A stretch of DNA of 64,000 nucleotides from Rhodococcus sp. Leaf247 (GCF_001426185.1 NZ_LMRP01000001.1:970765-1034764); one strand, 5' to 3'. Shown: positions 44,552 through 55,104, counted from the first letter of the stretch. Notes: generated by a model not told the origin, from the letters alone. Program-made: numbers and translations.

Positions 44552-45811
44552 ATGATCCCGGCTTCGACACTCCGCGCTCGTTTCGCTGCCGCCCTCTCCG
44601 ACATGTACGGGCGGGAGGTTCCCGCGTATCGGACGTTGGTCGATGTCGCGTCGGCGGTCAACGGTGACGTGATCGCACGCGATGGTGCCGAGGCCGAGCG
44701 CCTCGGCACCATCGACCGCGTCACGGCGGAGCGACACGGTGCCATCCGAGTCGGCACTGTCGACGAGATGCGTGCCGTCGCAGTGTTGTTCGGTGGGTTC
44801 GGCATGCATCCGGTGGGCTTCTACGATCTTCGGGACGCGGCCACTCCGATTCCGGTCGTGTCCACCTCATTCCGACCCGTCGATCCGACAGAGCTCGCAC
44901 GCAACCCGTTCCGGGTGTTCTGCTCGATGCTCGTCGTCGACGACAGGCGCTTCTTCTCCCCGGACCTGCAGTCGCGGCTGTCCCGGTCGCTGGCCGCACG
45001 GACGCTGTTCCCACCCGACCTGCTGACTCTTGCGGCCCGCGCCGCCGCGGACGGCGGCCTACCGGAACCCGACGCGTCCGTTCTGGTGCAGGGCGCCGTC
45101 TCCGTGTTCGAACTGGGAACGGATCCCGTCGATCGCGCCTGGTACGACGAGCTCGAGGCGGTGTCGTCGGTGGCAGCCGACATCGGCGGTGTGTCGTCCA
45201 CCCACATCAATCACCTGACTCCACGGGTGCTCGACATCGACGAGTTGTACCGCAGGATGAGCGATCGAGGCATCGAGATGATCGACCGCATACAGGGGCC
45301 GCCGCGGTGGGACGGACCGCCGATCCTCCTGCGACAGACATCGTTCCGTGCATTGGCCGAGCCACGATACTTCCGCGACGAGACGGGATCCACCTACTCG
45401 GACCGACTGCGGGTGCGTTTCGGCGAGGTCGAGGCCCGCGGCGTCGCGCTGACCCGACGCGGCCGCGAGGTCTACGACAGCGCCATGGTCGCGGTCGACG
45501 GACTCGGTGACGACCAGGCCGCGACGGAATGGGCTCGACACTTCCCGAGCACCGACCGTGAGATGCACGATCGTGGGCTCGCCTACTACGTCGACGAGAA
45601 CGGCGCGTTGGAGCCGATCGTGTACGAGGACTTCCTCCCCGCGTCGGCGGCAGGGATCTTCCGTTCCAACCTCACCTCGGACGGCGCCGTCGACACGGAC
45701 GTGGAGGGGACGGTGTGGACCGCGGACTCCCTGGCCGGCGCTCTAGGGATGCCGGTCGTCGATCCGTACGACCTCTACGACGCCCGAGTGTCAGGCCACG
45801 GCGGATCGTGA
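44552..45811 (+). CDS. 2-oxoadipate dioxygenase/decarboxylase-like (HglS, DUF1338)
   Basis: A 419-residue DUF1338 protein. Family motifs: 'ERHGAIRVGT' (His62, Arg66), 'MHPVGFYDL', 'STHINHLTPR' (His218/His221) and 'RFGEVEARG' (Glu292), matching the metal and substrate residues described for Pseudomonas HglS, which turns 2-oxoadipate into 2-hydroxyglutarate in lysine catabolism. The set looks intact. It starts 12 bases after the fusion gene and overlaps the next, convergent gene by 21 bases. No other lysine catabolic gene lies nearby. Confidence 0.8.
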   Translation: MIPASTLRARFAAALSDMYGREVPAYRTLVDVASAVNGDVIARDGAEAERLGTIDRVTAERHGAIRVGTVDEMRAVAVLFGGFGMHPVGFYDLRDAATPIPVVSTSFRPVDPTELARNPFRVFCSMLVVDDRRFFSPDLQSRLSRSLAARTLFPPDLLTLAARAAADGGLPEPDASVLVQGAVSVFELGTDPVDRAWYDELEAVSSVAADIGGVSSTHINHLTPRVLDIDELYRRMSDRGIEMIDRIQGPPRWDGPPILLRQTSFRALAEPRYFRDETGSTYSDRLRVRFGEVEARGVALTRRGREVYDSAMVAVDGLGDDQAATEWARHFPSTDREMHDRGLAYYVDENGALEPIVYEDFLPASAAGIFRSNLTSDGAVDTDVEGTVWTADSLAGALGMPVVDPYDLYDARVSGHGGS

Positions 45812-46528
45812 GCGCGGAACCCATTCGTACTTGGCCGACGTCGCGCCGTGGAAGCGTGCGAGGTCGACCGCGTCGAGCATCGCCGACCGTGGGCCGGGTC
45901 TCCCCAGCTGCTTGGCGCTGACGGACAGCCTCACGACGCCTCCGCGGCGCGCCGTGCGTCCGGCACCCATGACGAGCGCTCGGCACCACCACGGCTCGCT
46001 CGATCCGGGCTCCCACACGTATCCACCGGTTCCGGTTCCGAAGCCCTCGCCGATACCGTGGACGCGCCCCCGCACGACGGTTCCTCGTTCGAGGTCCTGG
46101 ATCCCGCCGAGACCGGCACAGACTCGGAACCCGACGGTCGGAAGAGCCGAGATCGCGCCGGGTGATGCCACCCACCGGGGCGGCGCGAACACCCGGGTGC
46201 GCATGCCGATCTCCTCCATGACGCGGTCCGCGGCGCGCAACCTCAACTGCGCTTCGTGCGCGGGAAGAGTGGCGAATTCGGCGCGACGCCGCTTGGTCGC
46301 GGCCTGGTCGTACCCGTGCAGCACCACGGCGTCGCCGTGATCGCGTCGTTCTCTGAGCCAGTCCTGCGTCGGGGCGTCGCGGGTCAGGCGGTACTTGTCC
46401 TTGAGCCGCGGTGCGACCAGCAGTGACAGGTCGACGTCGCGTCGGTCCATCTCTTCCGCGAACGCTGCTGCGGCGTCACGGGTTTCGTCGCGGATTCCCG
46501 ATACGGACACGATCAGGCGTGCACTCAT
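45791..46528 (-). CDS. DUF2334 polysaccharide deacetylase-like protein
   Basis: A 245-residue protein with a polysaccharide deacetylase-like fold: 'VSVSGIRDETRDAAAAFAEE' at the start, 'VVLHGYDQ' in place of the usual metal-binding His motif, and 'RVFAPPRWVASPGAISAL'. Members of DUF2334 are often inactive-looking deacetylases. ATG 46528 is chosen over the open frame to 46573. Confidence 0.75.
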   Translation of the reverse strand: MSARLIVSVSGIRDETRDAAAAFAEEMDRRDVDLSLLVAPRLKDKYRLTRDAPTQDWLRERRDHGDAVVLHGYDQAATKRRRAEFATLPAHEAQLRLRAADRVMEEIGMRTRVFAPPRWVASPGAISALPTVGFRVCAGLGGIQDLERGTVVRGRVHGIGEGFGTGTGGYVWEPGSSEPWWCRALVMGAGRTARRGGVVRLSVSAKQLGRPGPRSAMLDAVDLARFHGATSAKYEWVPRSRSAVA

Positions 46529-46597
46529 GAAAGAACCGTCGCACACCGAGGTGTACGACGGTTCGTCGATCACGTGAACGCGAGCTGAAGACTCGAC

Positions 46598-47098
46598 TCA
46601 GAGCGTGGAGACCGGGAGCACCTTGTCGATGGCGGCCAACACCTCGGGAGCATCGGGCTCGGTGCGGGGACGGAACCGGCCCACGACCTCGCCGTCGGGC
46701 GAGACGAGGAACTTCTCGAAGTTCCACTGGATGTCACCGGCAGTGCCGTCGGCGTCGGGTGCCTGCGTCAGGATCTCGTACAGCGGGTGCCGATCGGACC
46801 CGTTGACGTCGACCTTCTCCATCAGGGGAAAGGTGACGCCGTAGGTGGTCGAGCAGAAGGTCTCGATCTCCTCGGCCGATCCGGGTTCCTGGCCACCGAA
46901 CTGGTTGCACGGAACGCCGACGACCGAGAGTCCCCGCTCGGAGTACTCCTTCGCCAGCTTCTCGAGGGCGGTGTACTGGGGGGTCAGGCCACATTTCGAG
47001 GCCACGTTGACCACCAGCACAGCGCGACCCCGGTACTCCTCCAGGGAGGTCGGAGCGCCGCCGAGAGTGTTGATGCCGACGTTCTGCAGATCTGTCAT
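46598..47098 (-). CDS. Glutathione peroxidase-family thiol peroxidase
   Basis: A 166-residue GPx-fold protein. Peroxidatic Cys36 ('SKCGLTPQY') replaces selenocysteine; 'NQFGGQEPG' and 'WNFEKFLV' supply the Gln and Trp. A further Cys in 'ETFCSTTYG' is in the place of the resolving Cys, so it is probably thioredoxin-dependent, as expected in a glutathione-free actinomycete. Confidence 0.92.
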   Translation of the reverse strand: MTDLQNVGINTLGGAPTSLEEYRGRAVLVVNVASKCGLTPQYTALEKLAKEYSERGLSVVGVPCNQFGGQEPGSAEEIETFCSTTYGVTFPLMEKVDVNGSDRHPLYEILTQAPDADGTAGDIQWNFEKFLVSPDGEVVGRFRPRTEPDAPEVLAAIDKVLPVSTL

Positions 47099-47207
47099 GG
47101 GCTCACAGTACCGGCCGGTAACCAGTGAGCACTACACCGACGACAGTTCCCGCCGACAGTATGTCGGCGGGAACCGTGGACGTGAGTGCCTCGGCAGGAG
47201 GCCTGTG

Positions 47208-48599
47208 TCAGGCCTGCGTCTTGACCATGTCGGGCTTGGCCTCGGGGTCGCGGGCCTCTCCGTGTCCGTCGTCGACCATGGTGGTCTCGTCGAAGGGGAT
47301 CTTGCCGGAGAGGACTTCCTTGACCCGCTCGTTGTCGATGGTCTTGGTCCAGGTGCCGACCAGCATCGTGGCGACGGCGTTACCGGAGAAGTTGGTCACC
47401 GCGCGGGCTTCGGACATGAACCGGTCGATGCCGACGATGAGGCCGATGCCGTCGAGCAGTTCGGGGCGGTGGCTCTGCAGTCCGCCGGCCAGGGTGGCCA
47501 GGCCTGCACCGGAGACGCCGGCCGCACCCTTGGAGGCGACGATCATGAACAGCAGGAGCGAGACCTGCTCGCCGATTCCGAGCGGGTTGCCCATGGCGTC
47601 GGCGATGAAGATCGAGGCCATCGTCAGGTAGATCGCAGTGCCGTCGAGGTTGAACGAGTAACCGGTGGGGACGACGACGCCGACCGTGGTGCGCTCGACT
47701 CCCACGTGCTCCATCTTGGCGATGAGGCGGGGCAGAGCCGACTCGGAGGACGAGGTGGCGACGATGAGCAGGTACTCGCGGGCCAGGTACTTGACCAGCT
47801 TGAAGATCGAGACGCCGGAGACGAAGCGCAGGATCGTGCCGAGGACGCCGAAGACGAAGATGGTGCAGGTCAGGTAGAAGGCCAGCATCAGGGTGGCGAG
47901 CTGGATGACGGCGTCGAAGCCGGTGTCACCGACGACCTTGGCGATGGCGCCGAAGGCACCGATCGGGGCGAGCCACAGGATGCCGGCGAGGATGCGGAAG
48001 ACCAGCTTCTGGATCAGGCCGATGCCGCGGAGGATCGGTTCGCCCGTCTTGCCCATGGCCTGCACGGCGAAGCCGACGAGCAGTGCGACGAACAGGGTCT
48101 GCAGGACGCTGCCCGCGGTCAGCGAGGACAGCAGCGACGTCGGGATGATGCCCTGGAAGAACTCCAATGTTCCGCCGCCCGCGTGGGCCTGGTCGGCGTA
48201 CTTGGCACCGGCATCGGAATCGGCCGGGATGTTCAGTCCCGATCCCGGCTGGATGAGGTTGCCGACGACCATGCCGATGGCGAGAGCGAAGGTCGACATC
48301 GCGATGAAGTAGCCGAGGGCCAGGCCACCGACCTTGCCGACGCTGGCGGCTGCCTTGACCGATCCGATGCCCAGCACGATGGTGCAGAAGATGACCGGGC
48401 TGATCATCATCTTGATCAGCGAGACGAACATCGTCCCGAGAACGCCGAGGCTGGATCCGAGATCCGGAGCCACGAGGCCGACGATCACGCCGCCGACGAC
48501 GGCGATGATCACGGCGATGTAGAGCCAGTGGGTCTTGTCGCGCTTCTTCTTGGGCGGCGGTGTGGAGTCGTACGGTTCAGCGTCGATGCTGGCGGTCAT
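47208..48599 (-). CDS. dctA: C4-dicarboxylate:cation symporter
   Basis: A 463-residue member of the glutamate/dicarboxylate symporter family with eight or so helices: 'VSLIKMMISPVIFCTIVLGI', 'ATSSSESALPRLIAKME', 'PTGYSFNLDGTAIYLTMASI'. It takes up succinate, fumarate, malate. It is divergent from a two-component system, which very likely controls it; a 16-bp palindrome lies between them. The upstream frame continues but is shadow sequence. Confidence 0.92.
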   Translation of the reverse strand: MTASIDAEPYDSTPPPKKKRDKTHWLYIAVIIAVVGGVIVGLVAPDLGSSLGVLGTMFVSLIKMMISPVIFCTIVLGIGSVKAAASVGKVGGLALGYFIAMSTFALAIGMVVGNLIQPGSGLNIPADSDAGAKYADQAHAGGGTLEFFQGIIPTSLLSSLTAGSVLQTLFVALLVGFAVQAMGKTGEPILRGIGLIQKLVFRILAGILWLAPIGAFGAIAKVVGDTGFDAVIQLATLMLAFYLTCTIFVFGVLGTILRFVSGVSIFKLVKYLAREYLLIVATSSSESALPRLIAKMEHVGVERTTVGVVVPTGYSFNLDGTAIYLTMASIFIADAMGNPLGIGEQVSLLLFMIVASKGAAGVSGAGLATLAGGLQSHRPELLDGIGLIVGIDRFMSEARAVTNFSGNAVATMLVGTWTKTIDNERVKEVLSGKIPFDETTMVDDGHGEARDPEAKPDMVKTQA

Positions 48600-48664
48600 G
48601 GTTGTCCTTACGATCGTGGCGTGAGGTGGATCACGCTTGTCTGACTGGAATGGTGGTCCATGAT

Positions 48665-48680
48665 CGTGACTCGAGTCACG
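48665..48680. promoter_or_regulatory. Perfect 16-bp palindrome between dctA and its two-component system
   Basis: CGTGACTCGAGTCACG is perfectly symmetric and lies 66-81 bases before the dctA start and 76 bases before the sensor kinase start. It is a good candidate site for the response regulator at 50332. Confidence 0.6.
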
Positions 48681-48755
48681 TATTAGTTCGTTTCGTTCAT
48701 GTGTAGTGCAGTCACGCACATCACGCGGGCAGAACAGTCGATCCCGGAGGCATCG

Positions 48756-50339
48756 TTGACCAGCACGAACACCCGTCGCGGCCGCAGCGTCGCTCGCCAG
48801 CTGTTTCTCGGACAGCTCGCCGTGGTGGTGCTGCTGGTGACGCTCGGCGGCGCCGCGGCCCTGGTCGACGCGCGCCGAGACAGCGACGACGGGATCCGCC
48901 GCGAGGTCGTCGACATCGCCGTCTCCGTCGCCACCGCACCCTCGACCGTCGACGCGCTCGAGTCCGCCGATCCGACGGCGATGCTGCAGCCGGTCACCGA
49001 ACGCGTGCGCCGATCGACGGGCATGGATTTCATCGTCGTCATGGCGCCCGACCGCACCCGCTTCACCCACACGACCACGGAACTGATCGGCGGGAAGTTC
49101 ACCGGCAACATCGACGAGGCGCTCGCGGGCGCCACGTTCACCGAGACCTATCGGGGCTCGCTGGGGCCGTCTATCCGGGCGGTGACTCCGGTCCTCGACG
49201 GTGACCGTGTCGTGGGGCTGGTCTCGGCCGGCGTCACGCGAGCGAAGATCTCCGACCAGTTCGTCGCCGGGCTTCCCGCGGTCGGCGGCATCATCGCGGC
49301 GGCGCTGGCCGTGGCGATCGCGGCCAGCTACCTCCTCAATCGGCGCCTGAACAGCCAGACGCTCGGATTGGCCCCCGACGAGCTGCGGAGCATGTACGAC
49401 CACCACGATGCCGTTCTGCACTCCATCGGCGAGGGCCTGGTGGTGTGGGGCGACGGCCCCGAAGCGGAGCTCGTCAACGACGAGGCGCGGAGGCTGCTCG
49501 ACCTCCCCGACGGGGCCGTGACCCGAGACATGCTTCCGGAGTCGTTACGTCGCCTCGGCGAGGACACGGTGCGCGACGAGATGCACCTCACGTCGACCCG
49601 GGTGCTGGTGGTGGCGCAGGATCCCGTGCTCCGCGGGTCGCGCCGCCTCGGCACGGTCACGGTGATGCGTGATCACACCGAACTCCAACGGGTGCTCGGC
49701 GAACTCGACTCGATGACGTCGTTCGCGGAATCGCTCCGCTCGCAGGCGCACGAGTCGGCGAACCGTCTGCACACCGTCATCACGATGGTCGAGCTGGGCC
49801 GCACCGAGCAGGCCGTCGAGTTCGCGACGCAGGAACTCGCCTTGTCGCAGAACCTCATCGACCGGCTCATGAGCACGGTGCAGGAGCCGGCAGTCGCGGC
49901 ACTGCTGCTGGGCAAGGTGAGCCAGGCAGCCGAGCAGGGCGTCGAACTGACCGTCACGGAGGACACTGCGCTGACCGACACCGCGGCGTTCGACCGACGC
50001 GAATTGGTCACTCTCGCCGGAAATCTGATGGACAATGCCATCGATGCTGCAAAACAATCGGACGACCCGTGGGTGGAGGTGACCGTGCGCGAGAGCGAGA
50101 CGGACCTCGTGATCCAGGTGGCGGACAGCGGACCCGGAATGGACGCCGAGGCGCTGGCCAAGGCCCGCACGCGTGGCTACTCCACGAAGTCCGGATCCCG
50201 CGGGCTCGGGCTCGCGCTGGTCTCCCAGGTCATCCATCGCCACCACGGAACCCTGACGTCGGAGAGGACGTACGGTTCGGTGGTCACCGCCACCATCCCG
50301 CTCCATGCGGTCCGCGAGGCGTCGACACCGCATGAGTGA
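48756..50339 (+). CDS. CitA/DcuS-type sensor histidine kinase
   Basis: A 527-residue kinase. After an N-terminal helix (about residues 15-38) comes an extracytoplasmic sensor, a second helix ('GGIIAAALAVAIAASYLL'), a PAS-like region and a kinase core: His in 'SQAHESANRLH', N box 'LMDNAIDAA', 'DSGPGMD' and 'GLGLALV'. It probably senses C4-dicarboxylates or citrate for the divergent dctA. TTG 48756 is the best start because GGAGG lies six bases upstream; ATG 48699 has none. It overlaps the regulator by eight bases (ATGAGTGA). Confidence 0.88.
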   Translation: MTSTNTRRGRSVARQLFLGQLAVVVLLVTLGGAAALVDARRDSDDGIRREVVDIAVSVATAPSTVDALESADPTAMLQPVTERVRRSTGMDFIVVMAPDRTRFTHTTTELIGGKFTGNIDEALAGATFTETYRGSLGPSIRAVTPVLDGDRVVGLVSAGVTRAKISDQFVAGLPAVGGIIAAALAVAIAASYLLNRRLNSQTLGLAPDELRSMYDHHDAVLHSIGEGLVVWGDGPEAELVNDEARRLLDLPDGAVTRDMLPESLRRLGEDTVRDEMHLTSTRVLVVAQDPVLRGSRRLGTVTVMRDHTELQRVLGELDSMTSFAESLRSQAHESANRLHTVITMVELGRTEQAVEFATQELALSQNLIDRLMSTVQEPAVAALLLGKVSQAAEQGVELTVTEDTALTDTAAFDRRELVTLAGNLMDNAIDAAKQSDDPWVEVTVRESETDLVIQVADSGPGMDAEALAKARTRGYSTKSGSRGLGLALVSQVIHRHHGTLTSERTYGSVVTATIPLHAVREASTPHE

Positions 50340-51033
50340 GAACATGATCCGCGTTCTCATCGTCGAGGACGAGCCACTCATCGCCGAAGCGCACGCGAGC
50401 TACGTGGGCAGAGTTCCCGGTTTCGTCGCGGCCGGGGTCGCACACACCGCCGCCGCGGCGATGCGTGCGGCGGCCAAAGCCATCGCCGACGGCTCCCCGT
50501 TCGACCTGGTCCTCCTCGACATCGGGCTGCCGGACGCCAACGGGATCGACGTCGCGGCCGCTCTCGGCGGGCTCCGGCCCGGTCCCGACGTCATCGCCAT
50601 CACCTCCGAACGCGATCTCGCGATCGTCCGGAGCGCGGTCGCGCACGGCGTGGTGCTGTACCTGCTCAAGCCGTTCACCTTCGCGGCGTTCCGCGACAAG
50701 CTCGAACGGTACAGCGAGTTCCGCACCGCTCTGCGGGACGGTGAATCCGCGGTCAGTCAGCGCGACATTGACCGTGCGATGGCGTCGCTCCGCACTGCCG
50801 ACGAACGCGCGGCCTCCCCCAAAGGCATTGCTCCCCAGACTCTCACCGAGATCTCGAACAGCGTACGGGCGCAGCCCGACGGGCTGGGAGCCTCCGAGGC
50901 CGCCAAGGCCGTCGGTGTGTCCCGCGTGACGGCGTGGCGCTACCTCGAGCGCCTCGCCGACGACGGTCTGGTGGACCGGCACACCGAGTACGGCAAGGCC
51001 GGCCGGCCCCAGGTGCGGTACCGCTGGCGCTAG
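50332..51033 (+). CDS. CitB/DcuR-type response regulator
   Basis: A 233-residue regulator: receiver domain with phosphoacceptor Asp63 ('LVLLDIGLPD') and Lys in 'LKPFTF', then a C-terminal helix-turn-helix ('GASEAAKAVGVSRVTAWRYL'). It pairs with the upstream kinase, and likely activates dctA. ATG 50332 overlaps the kinase stop. Its stop overlaps the next, convergent gene by four bases. Confidence 0.92.
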   Translation: MSENMIRVLIVEDEPLIAEAHASYVGRVPGFVAAGVAHTAAAAMRAAAKAIADGSPFDLVLLDIGLPDANGIDVAAALGGLRPGPDVIAITSERDLAIVRSAVAHGVVLYLLKPFTFAAFRDKLERYSEFRTALRDGESAVSQRDIDRAMASLRTADERAASPKGIAPQTLTEISNSVRAQPDGLGASEAAKAVGVSRVTAWRYLERLADDGLVDRHTEYGKAGRPQVRYRWR

Positions 51034-51929
51034 CCGGTCGAGACGGGAACCGTGCGCGTCAGGAACGCCACCTGGTCGGCCACGACCCGCTCGAACCCCT
51101 CCCCGACGTAGATGTCGAAGTGCCCGTACGGGTACACCTCGATCTGCCCCCGGGGTGCCTTCGCCGCATGTCGCAGAGTCGCTTTCGTGGGCGCCACCGT
51201 GTCGGGATCGCACACGCAGAACAGCACCGGCGCGGTGATGCGCTTCGCCGCACGCCCCGGGAAGTAGCGGGTGATGGCGAGCGCGAACCGCGCCGCGACC
51301 TCGTTGGAGAAGGTGGACCCGTCCGGCTGTAGAGCGAGGTAGCCGCTCAGCGCATCGGGACTGGCCATCAGAGCGGTTCCGCGGTGCTCCGCGGCCAACG
51401 CCACCATCACCGGTGGCTTGCCGCGGAGCGAGCCCAGGACGTCGCGCAGGGCGAGCGGGGTGATCTTGAGAGTGGTGACCAGAGGTGTCGCCCTCGCGGA
51501 TGCCAGACCGTCCGTGAACGGGCACTGCGAGACGACCGCGGCGATCCCGCCGTCGCGCGCCGCCGCCTCGAGGACGTGCCCGCCTCCGAACGACGAGCCC
51601 CACAGGATGATCCGCGCGGGATCGATCCGATCGAGGGAACGGGCATACGCGATCGCGGCCGCCCAGTCGTCCAGCTGCCGGCCGATGTCGAGCAGCTGGC
51701 GCGGCTCGCCGCCGCTTCCTCCGAAGTGCCGGTAGTCGAAGACCAGGCATGCGTAGCCCGCCTCGGTGAAACGCTCCGCGAACGCGTCGAGTCGCATCTC
51801 GCGGACTCCGCCCAGACCGTGACCGAGAACGATGATCGGTTGGTTCGGTGATGCGTTCTCGGGCCGGTACAACCATGCGGCGCACGTGGTCCCGTCGGAC
51901 GAGAACTCGACATCACTACGACTGCTCAC
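51030..51929 (-). CDS. Alpha/beta hydrolase (dienelactone hydrolase-like)
   Basis: A 299-residue hydrolase: 'VLGHGLGGVREMRLDAFAER' (oxyanion), nucleophile GSSFGG in 'IILWGSSFGGGH', Asp in 'CVCDPD' and His in 'PYGHFDIY'. GTG 51929 has GGAGAA upstream. Substrate unknown; the family includes esterases and X-Pro-like peptidases. Confidence 0.85.
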   Translation of the reverse strand: MSSRSDVEFSSDGTTCAAWLYRPENASPNQPIIVLGHGLGGVREMRLDAFAERFTEAGYACLVFDYRHFGGSGGEPRQLLDIGRQLDDWAAAIAYARSLDRIDPARIILWGSSFGGGHVLEAAARDGGIAAVVSQCPFTDGLASARATPLVTTLKITPLALRDVLGSLRGKPPVMVALAAEHRGTALMASPDALSGYLALQPDGSTFSNEVAARFALAITRYFPGRAAKRITAPVLFCVCDPDTVAPTKATLRHAAKAPRGQIEVYPYGHFDIYVGEGFERVVADQVAFLTRTVPVSTG

Positions 51930-51981
51930 GGCGGTTCTCCTCGGGATCGGCACGCCGGACGCGGCGCGAAACCCCGGCGGC

Positions 51982-54159
51982 TTACCCTGCCGCACCGACC
52001 TCCGCGGGCGCAATGGCTCCTGTACGTTCCACAACCCAGGCGTACTCGAAGGCGATTTCTTTCCATTTTTCGTACCGGCCGCTCACGCCTCCGTGACCCG
52101 CACTCATCTCCGTCTTCAACAGGATGGGCTCGGACCCGGTGTTCTTCACGCGCAGCGCCGCGATCCACTTCGCCGGCTCGACGTAGAGGACACGGGTGTC
52201 GTTGATCGACGTGATCGCCAGGATCGCCGGGTAGGCCTTCTCCTCCACGTTCTCGTAGGGGCTGTACGACTTCATGTAGTCGTAGACGTCCTTGTTCTCC
52301 AACGGGTTTCCCCACTCGTCCCACTCGATGACGGTGAGCGGCAGCGACGGATCGAGAATGGACGTCAGCGGATCCACGAACGGCACGTTGGCCAGGATCC
52401 CGGCAAAGAGTTCGGGCGCCAGATTGGCGACGGCACCCATCAGCAGACCGCCCGCGCTGCCACCGTCGGCCACCATCCGATCGGCTGTGGTGACGCCGGT
52501 GTCGACGAGATGGCGTGCGCACGCGACGAAGTCGGTGAACGTGTTCTTCTTGTTCAGCATCTTGCCGTCCTCGTACCACAGACGACCCAACTCACCGCCG
52601 CCGCGGACGTGGGCGATGACGAAGACGATGCCCCGATCGAGCAGGGAAAGCCTCGACACCGAGAACCCGGGATCCATACTGGCTTCGTAGGATCCGTAGC
52701 CGTACAGCAGGGTGGGTGCCGGTCCCTCGACGTCGACACGCTTGATCACCGACAGCGGCACCTCGGTGCCGTCCTCGGCCGTCGCCCATTCCCGCGACTG
52801 CGTGTACCGGGCCGGATCGAAGTCTCCGAGGACCGGCTGCGACTTGCGCAGGATCCGCTCGCCCGTCGCGAGGTCGTAGTCGTACACCCGCGACGGCGTG
52901 ATGAAGGACGTGTACCCGAAGCGCAGCAGCGGTGCGTCCCACTCCGGATTCGACCCGAGACCCACGGAGAACAGTTCCTCGTCGAATTCGAGTTCGTGGC
53001 GCTCACCGAACCCGTCGTCGTCGAGGTGCCACAACGCCATGCGCGGCACGGCGTCCCGACGGTAGGAGAGCACGAGGTGTCGCCCGAACGCGTCCACGTC
53101 CTCGAGTCGGACATCGTCGCGGTGCTCGATCAGGATCGTCATCGCGGACGGGTCCTCGACAGGCGCATCGGCGAGAACGAAGTTCTCGGCCTTCACCCCG
53201 TCGACGACGTCGTTGTGCAGGATCAGGAAGCGGTCCTGTCCGCCGACCACCGCGTGCTCGGCGCTGTACTCGACACCGTCACGACGCGGCAGGATCACCG
53301 TGAACTCACCGGTGGGGTCGTGAGCATCGAGGTACCAGCCCTCCGTGGTGACCTTCGACCCCACCCAGATCATCAGGTACTTCTCGCTGCGCGTTTCACC
53401 GAAGCTGACCCAGTACGACTCGTCGGGCTCGTGGAAGATCACCACGTCCTCGGTCGTCGGGGTGCCGATCCGGTGCCGCCACACCTTGTCGGGGCGCCAC
53501 GACTCGTCGACCGTCTGATAGAAGAGGTACTGCTGATCGGCGGACCAGGTGGCGCCGGGTGCCGTCTGTGCGATCTCGTCCGGGAACAGGTCACCGGTGC
53601 GGAGATCCTTGATGCGCAGCGTGTACCGCTCGTCCCCCTCGGTGTCGACGGAGTAGGCGAGCAGATGCCCGTCCTCGCTCAGCGAGAACGCACCGATGGA
53701 GAAGAACTCGTGACCCTCGGCGAGGATGTTCGCGTCGAGCACAACTTCCTCGCCCGGCACGTCGACGCCGGCGTCGAGCGACGGAGGCGTCCAGTCGACG
53801 GGCGAGGCGACCGGGCACCGGCACTGCATGCCGTAACTCTTGCCCTCGAGCGTGCGACCGTAATACCACCACTGCCCGCGACGCGTCGGTACCGAGAGAT
53901 CGGTTTCTTGCGTCCGCGACTTGATCTCGTCGAAGATTCTCTCGCGCAACGGCTTCAGGTGGGCGGTCTGCGCCTCGGTGTAGGCGTTCTCGGCCTCGAG
54001 GTACGCGACGACCTCGGGATCGGTCTTCTCGCGCAGCCACTCGTACTCGTCGACGACCACATCGCCGTGATGCGTGCGCGTCGTGGGCACCGTCTTCGCG
54101 ATCGGTGCCATGGGCCCGTTGGGGGAGGTCGAGCCGTTCAGGGAAATCGAGTCGGTCAC
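51982..54159 (-). CDS. ptrB: Oligopeptidase B (S9A prolyl oligopeptidase family)
   Basis: A 725-residue serine peptidase. A beta-propeller N-terminal half is followed by a catalytic alpha/beta-hydrolase domain with '[13 protein letters not shown]' (nucleophile Ser), '[14 protein letters not shown]' and a C-terminal '[13 protein letters not shown]' (His). It cleaves peptides after Arg/Lys in the cytoplasm. GTG 54159 overlaps the purC stop. In M. tuberculosis this gene is split in two (ptrBa/ptrBb); here it is intact. Confidence 0.93.
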   Translation of the reverse strand: MTDSISLNGSTSPNGPMAPIAKTVPTTRTHHGDVVVDEYEWLREKTDPEVVAYLEAENAYTEAQTAHLKPLRERIFDEIKSRTQETDLSVPTRRGQWWYYGRTLEGKSYGMQCRCPVASPVDWTPPSLDAGVDVPGEEVVLDANILAEGHEFFSIGAFSLSEDGHLLAYSVDTEGDERYTLRIKDLRTGDLFPDEIAQTAPGATWSADQQYLFYQTVDESWRPDKVWRHRIGTPTTEDVVIFHEPDESYWVSFGETRSEKYLMIWVGSKVTTEGWYLDAHDPTGEFTVILPRRDGVEYSAEHAVVGGQDRFLILHNDVVDGVKAENFVLADAPVEDPSAMTILIEHRDDVRLEDVDAFGRHLVLSYRRDAVPRMALWHLDDDGFGERHELEFDEELFSVGLGSNPEWDAPLLRFGYTSFITPSRVYDYDLATGERILRKSQPVLGDFDPARYTQSREWATAEDGTEVPLSVIKRVDVEGPAPTLLYGYGSYEASMDPGFSVSRLSLLDRGIVFVIAHVRGGGELGRLWYEDGKMLNKKNTFTDFVACARHLVDTGVTTADRMVADGGSAGGLLMGAVANLAPELFAGILANVPFVDPLTSILDPSLPLTVIEWDEWGNPLENKDVYDYMKSYSPYENVEEKAYPAILAITSINDTRVLYVEPAKWIAALRVKNTGSEPILLKTEMSAGHGGVSGRYEKWKEIAFEYAWVVERTGAIAPAEVGAAG

Positions 54160-55040
54160 GGGGTCACCCAATCGTCGAAGGAAAGTCCCGAGATGCGTTC
54201 GTACGCATCGATGTAGCGGGCACGAGTACGGTCCACGATGCTCGGCGGCAGTGGCGGCGGAGCGTCGTCACCGTGCCGGTCCCACCCCGACTCCCCCGTG
54301 AGCCAGTCGCGGACGAACTGCTTGTCGAAGCTGGGCTGGACCCGACCCTCGGTGTAGCCGTCGAGCGGCCAGTACCGGGAGGAGTCCGGAGTGAGGACCT
54401 CGTCGGCGAGCACGAGTTCGCCGTCGGAGTCGAGACCGAACTCGAACTTCGTGTCGGCGAGGATGATTCCTCGACCGGCCGCGAATTCGGCGGCGCGCGA
54501 GTAGATCTCGAGTGTCGCGCTGCGCAGCTTCTCCGCGGTGCCGGCTCCGACCGTCCGGACCACCGCATCGAAGTGGATGTTCTCGTCGTGGTCACCGATC
54601 TCGGCCTTGCTGGCCGGCGTGAAAATGGGCTCGGGAAGCTTGCTCGCCTCGGTCAGACCGTCGGGCAATGCGACTCCGCACACGGATCCGGTGGCGCGGT
54701 AGTCGATCAATCCCGATCCCGTCAGGTACCCACGGGCCACGCATTCGACGGGCGCCATGGTCAGGGCTCGGACGACGAGTGCCCGGCCCAGGACTTCCTG
54801 CGGAATGCGGGGGTCGTCTGCGTCGCCCGCGAGGTGATCTCGAACGCCGAGCTGCGCGAAGAAGAACACGCTCATGGCGGTCAACACCCGCCCCTTGTCG
54901 GGAATCGGCGTCGACAACACGTGGTCGTAGGCGGAGATCCGGTCGCTGGCCACCAGGAGGAGGTGCTCGTCGTCGATCCGGTACAGATCGCGAACCTTAC
55001 CGGCGGCCAGGTGTGGGTACTGGGAAAGAGAAGGGCGCAC
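54156..55040 (-). CDS. purC: SAICAR synthetase
   Basis: A 294-residue enzyme joining CAIR and aspartate. Motifs: '[20 protein letters not shown]', '[10 protein letters not shown]', '[14 protein letters not shown]' and '[17 protein letters not shown]'. Coupled to ptrB by GTGA and divergent from the MFS exporter. Confidence 0.96.
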   Translation of the reverse strand: MRPSLSQYPHLAAGKVRDLYRIDDEHLLLVASDRISAYDHVLSTPIPDKGRVLTAMSVFFFAQLGVRDHLAGDADDPRIPQEVLGRALVVRALTMAPVECVARGYLTGSGLIDYRATGSVCGVALPDGLTEASKLPEPIFTPASKAEIGDHDENIHFDAVVRTVGAGTAEKLRSATLEIYSRAAEFAAGRGIILADTKFEFGLDSDGELVLADEVLTPDSSRYWPLDGYTEGRVQPSFDKQFVRDWLTGESGWDRHGDDAPPPLPPSIVDRTRARYIDAYERISGLSFDDWVTP

Positions 55041-55104
55041 GTCGATCGAGCGTAGTCGTGCCGGGATCCGCCGTGGTGGCGGTATCTGGCAGTCTACGAA
55101 GGGA

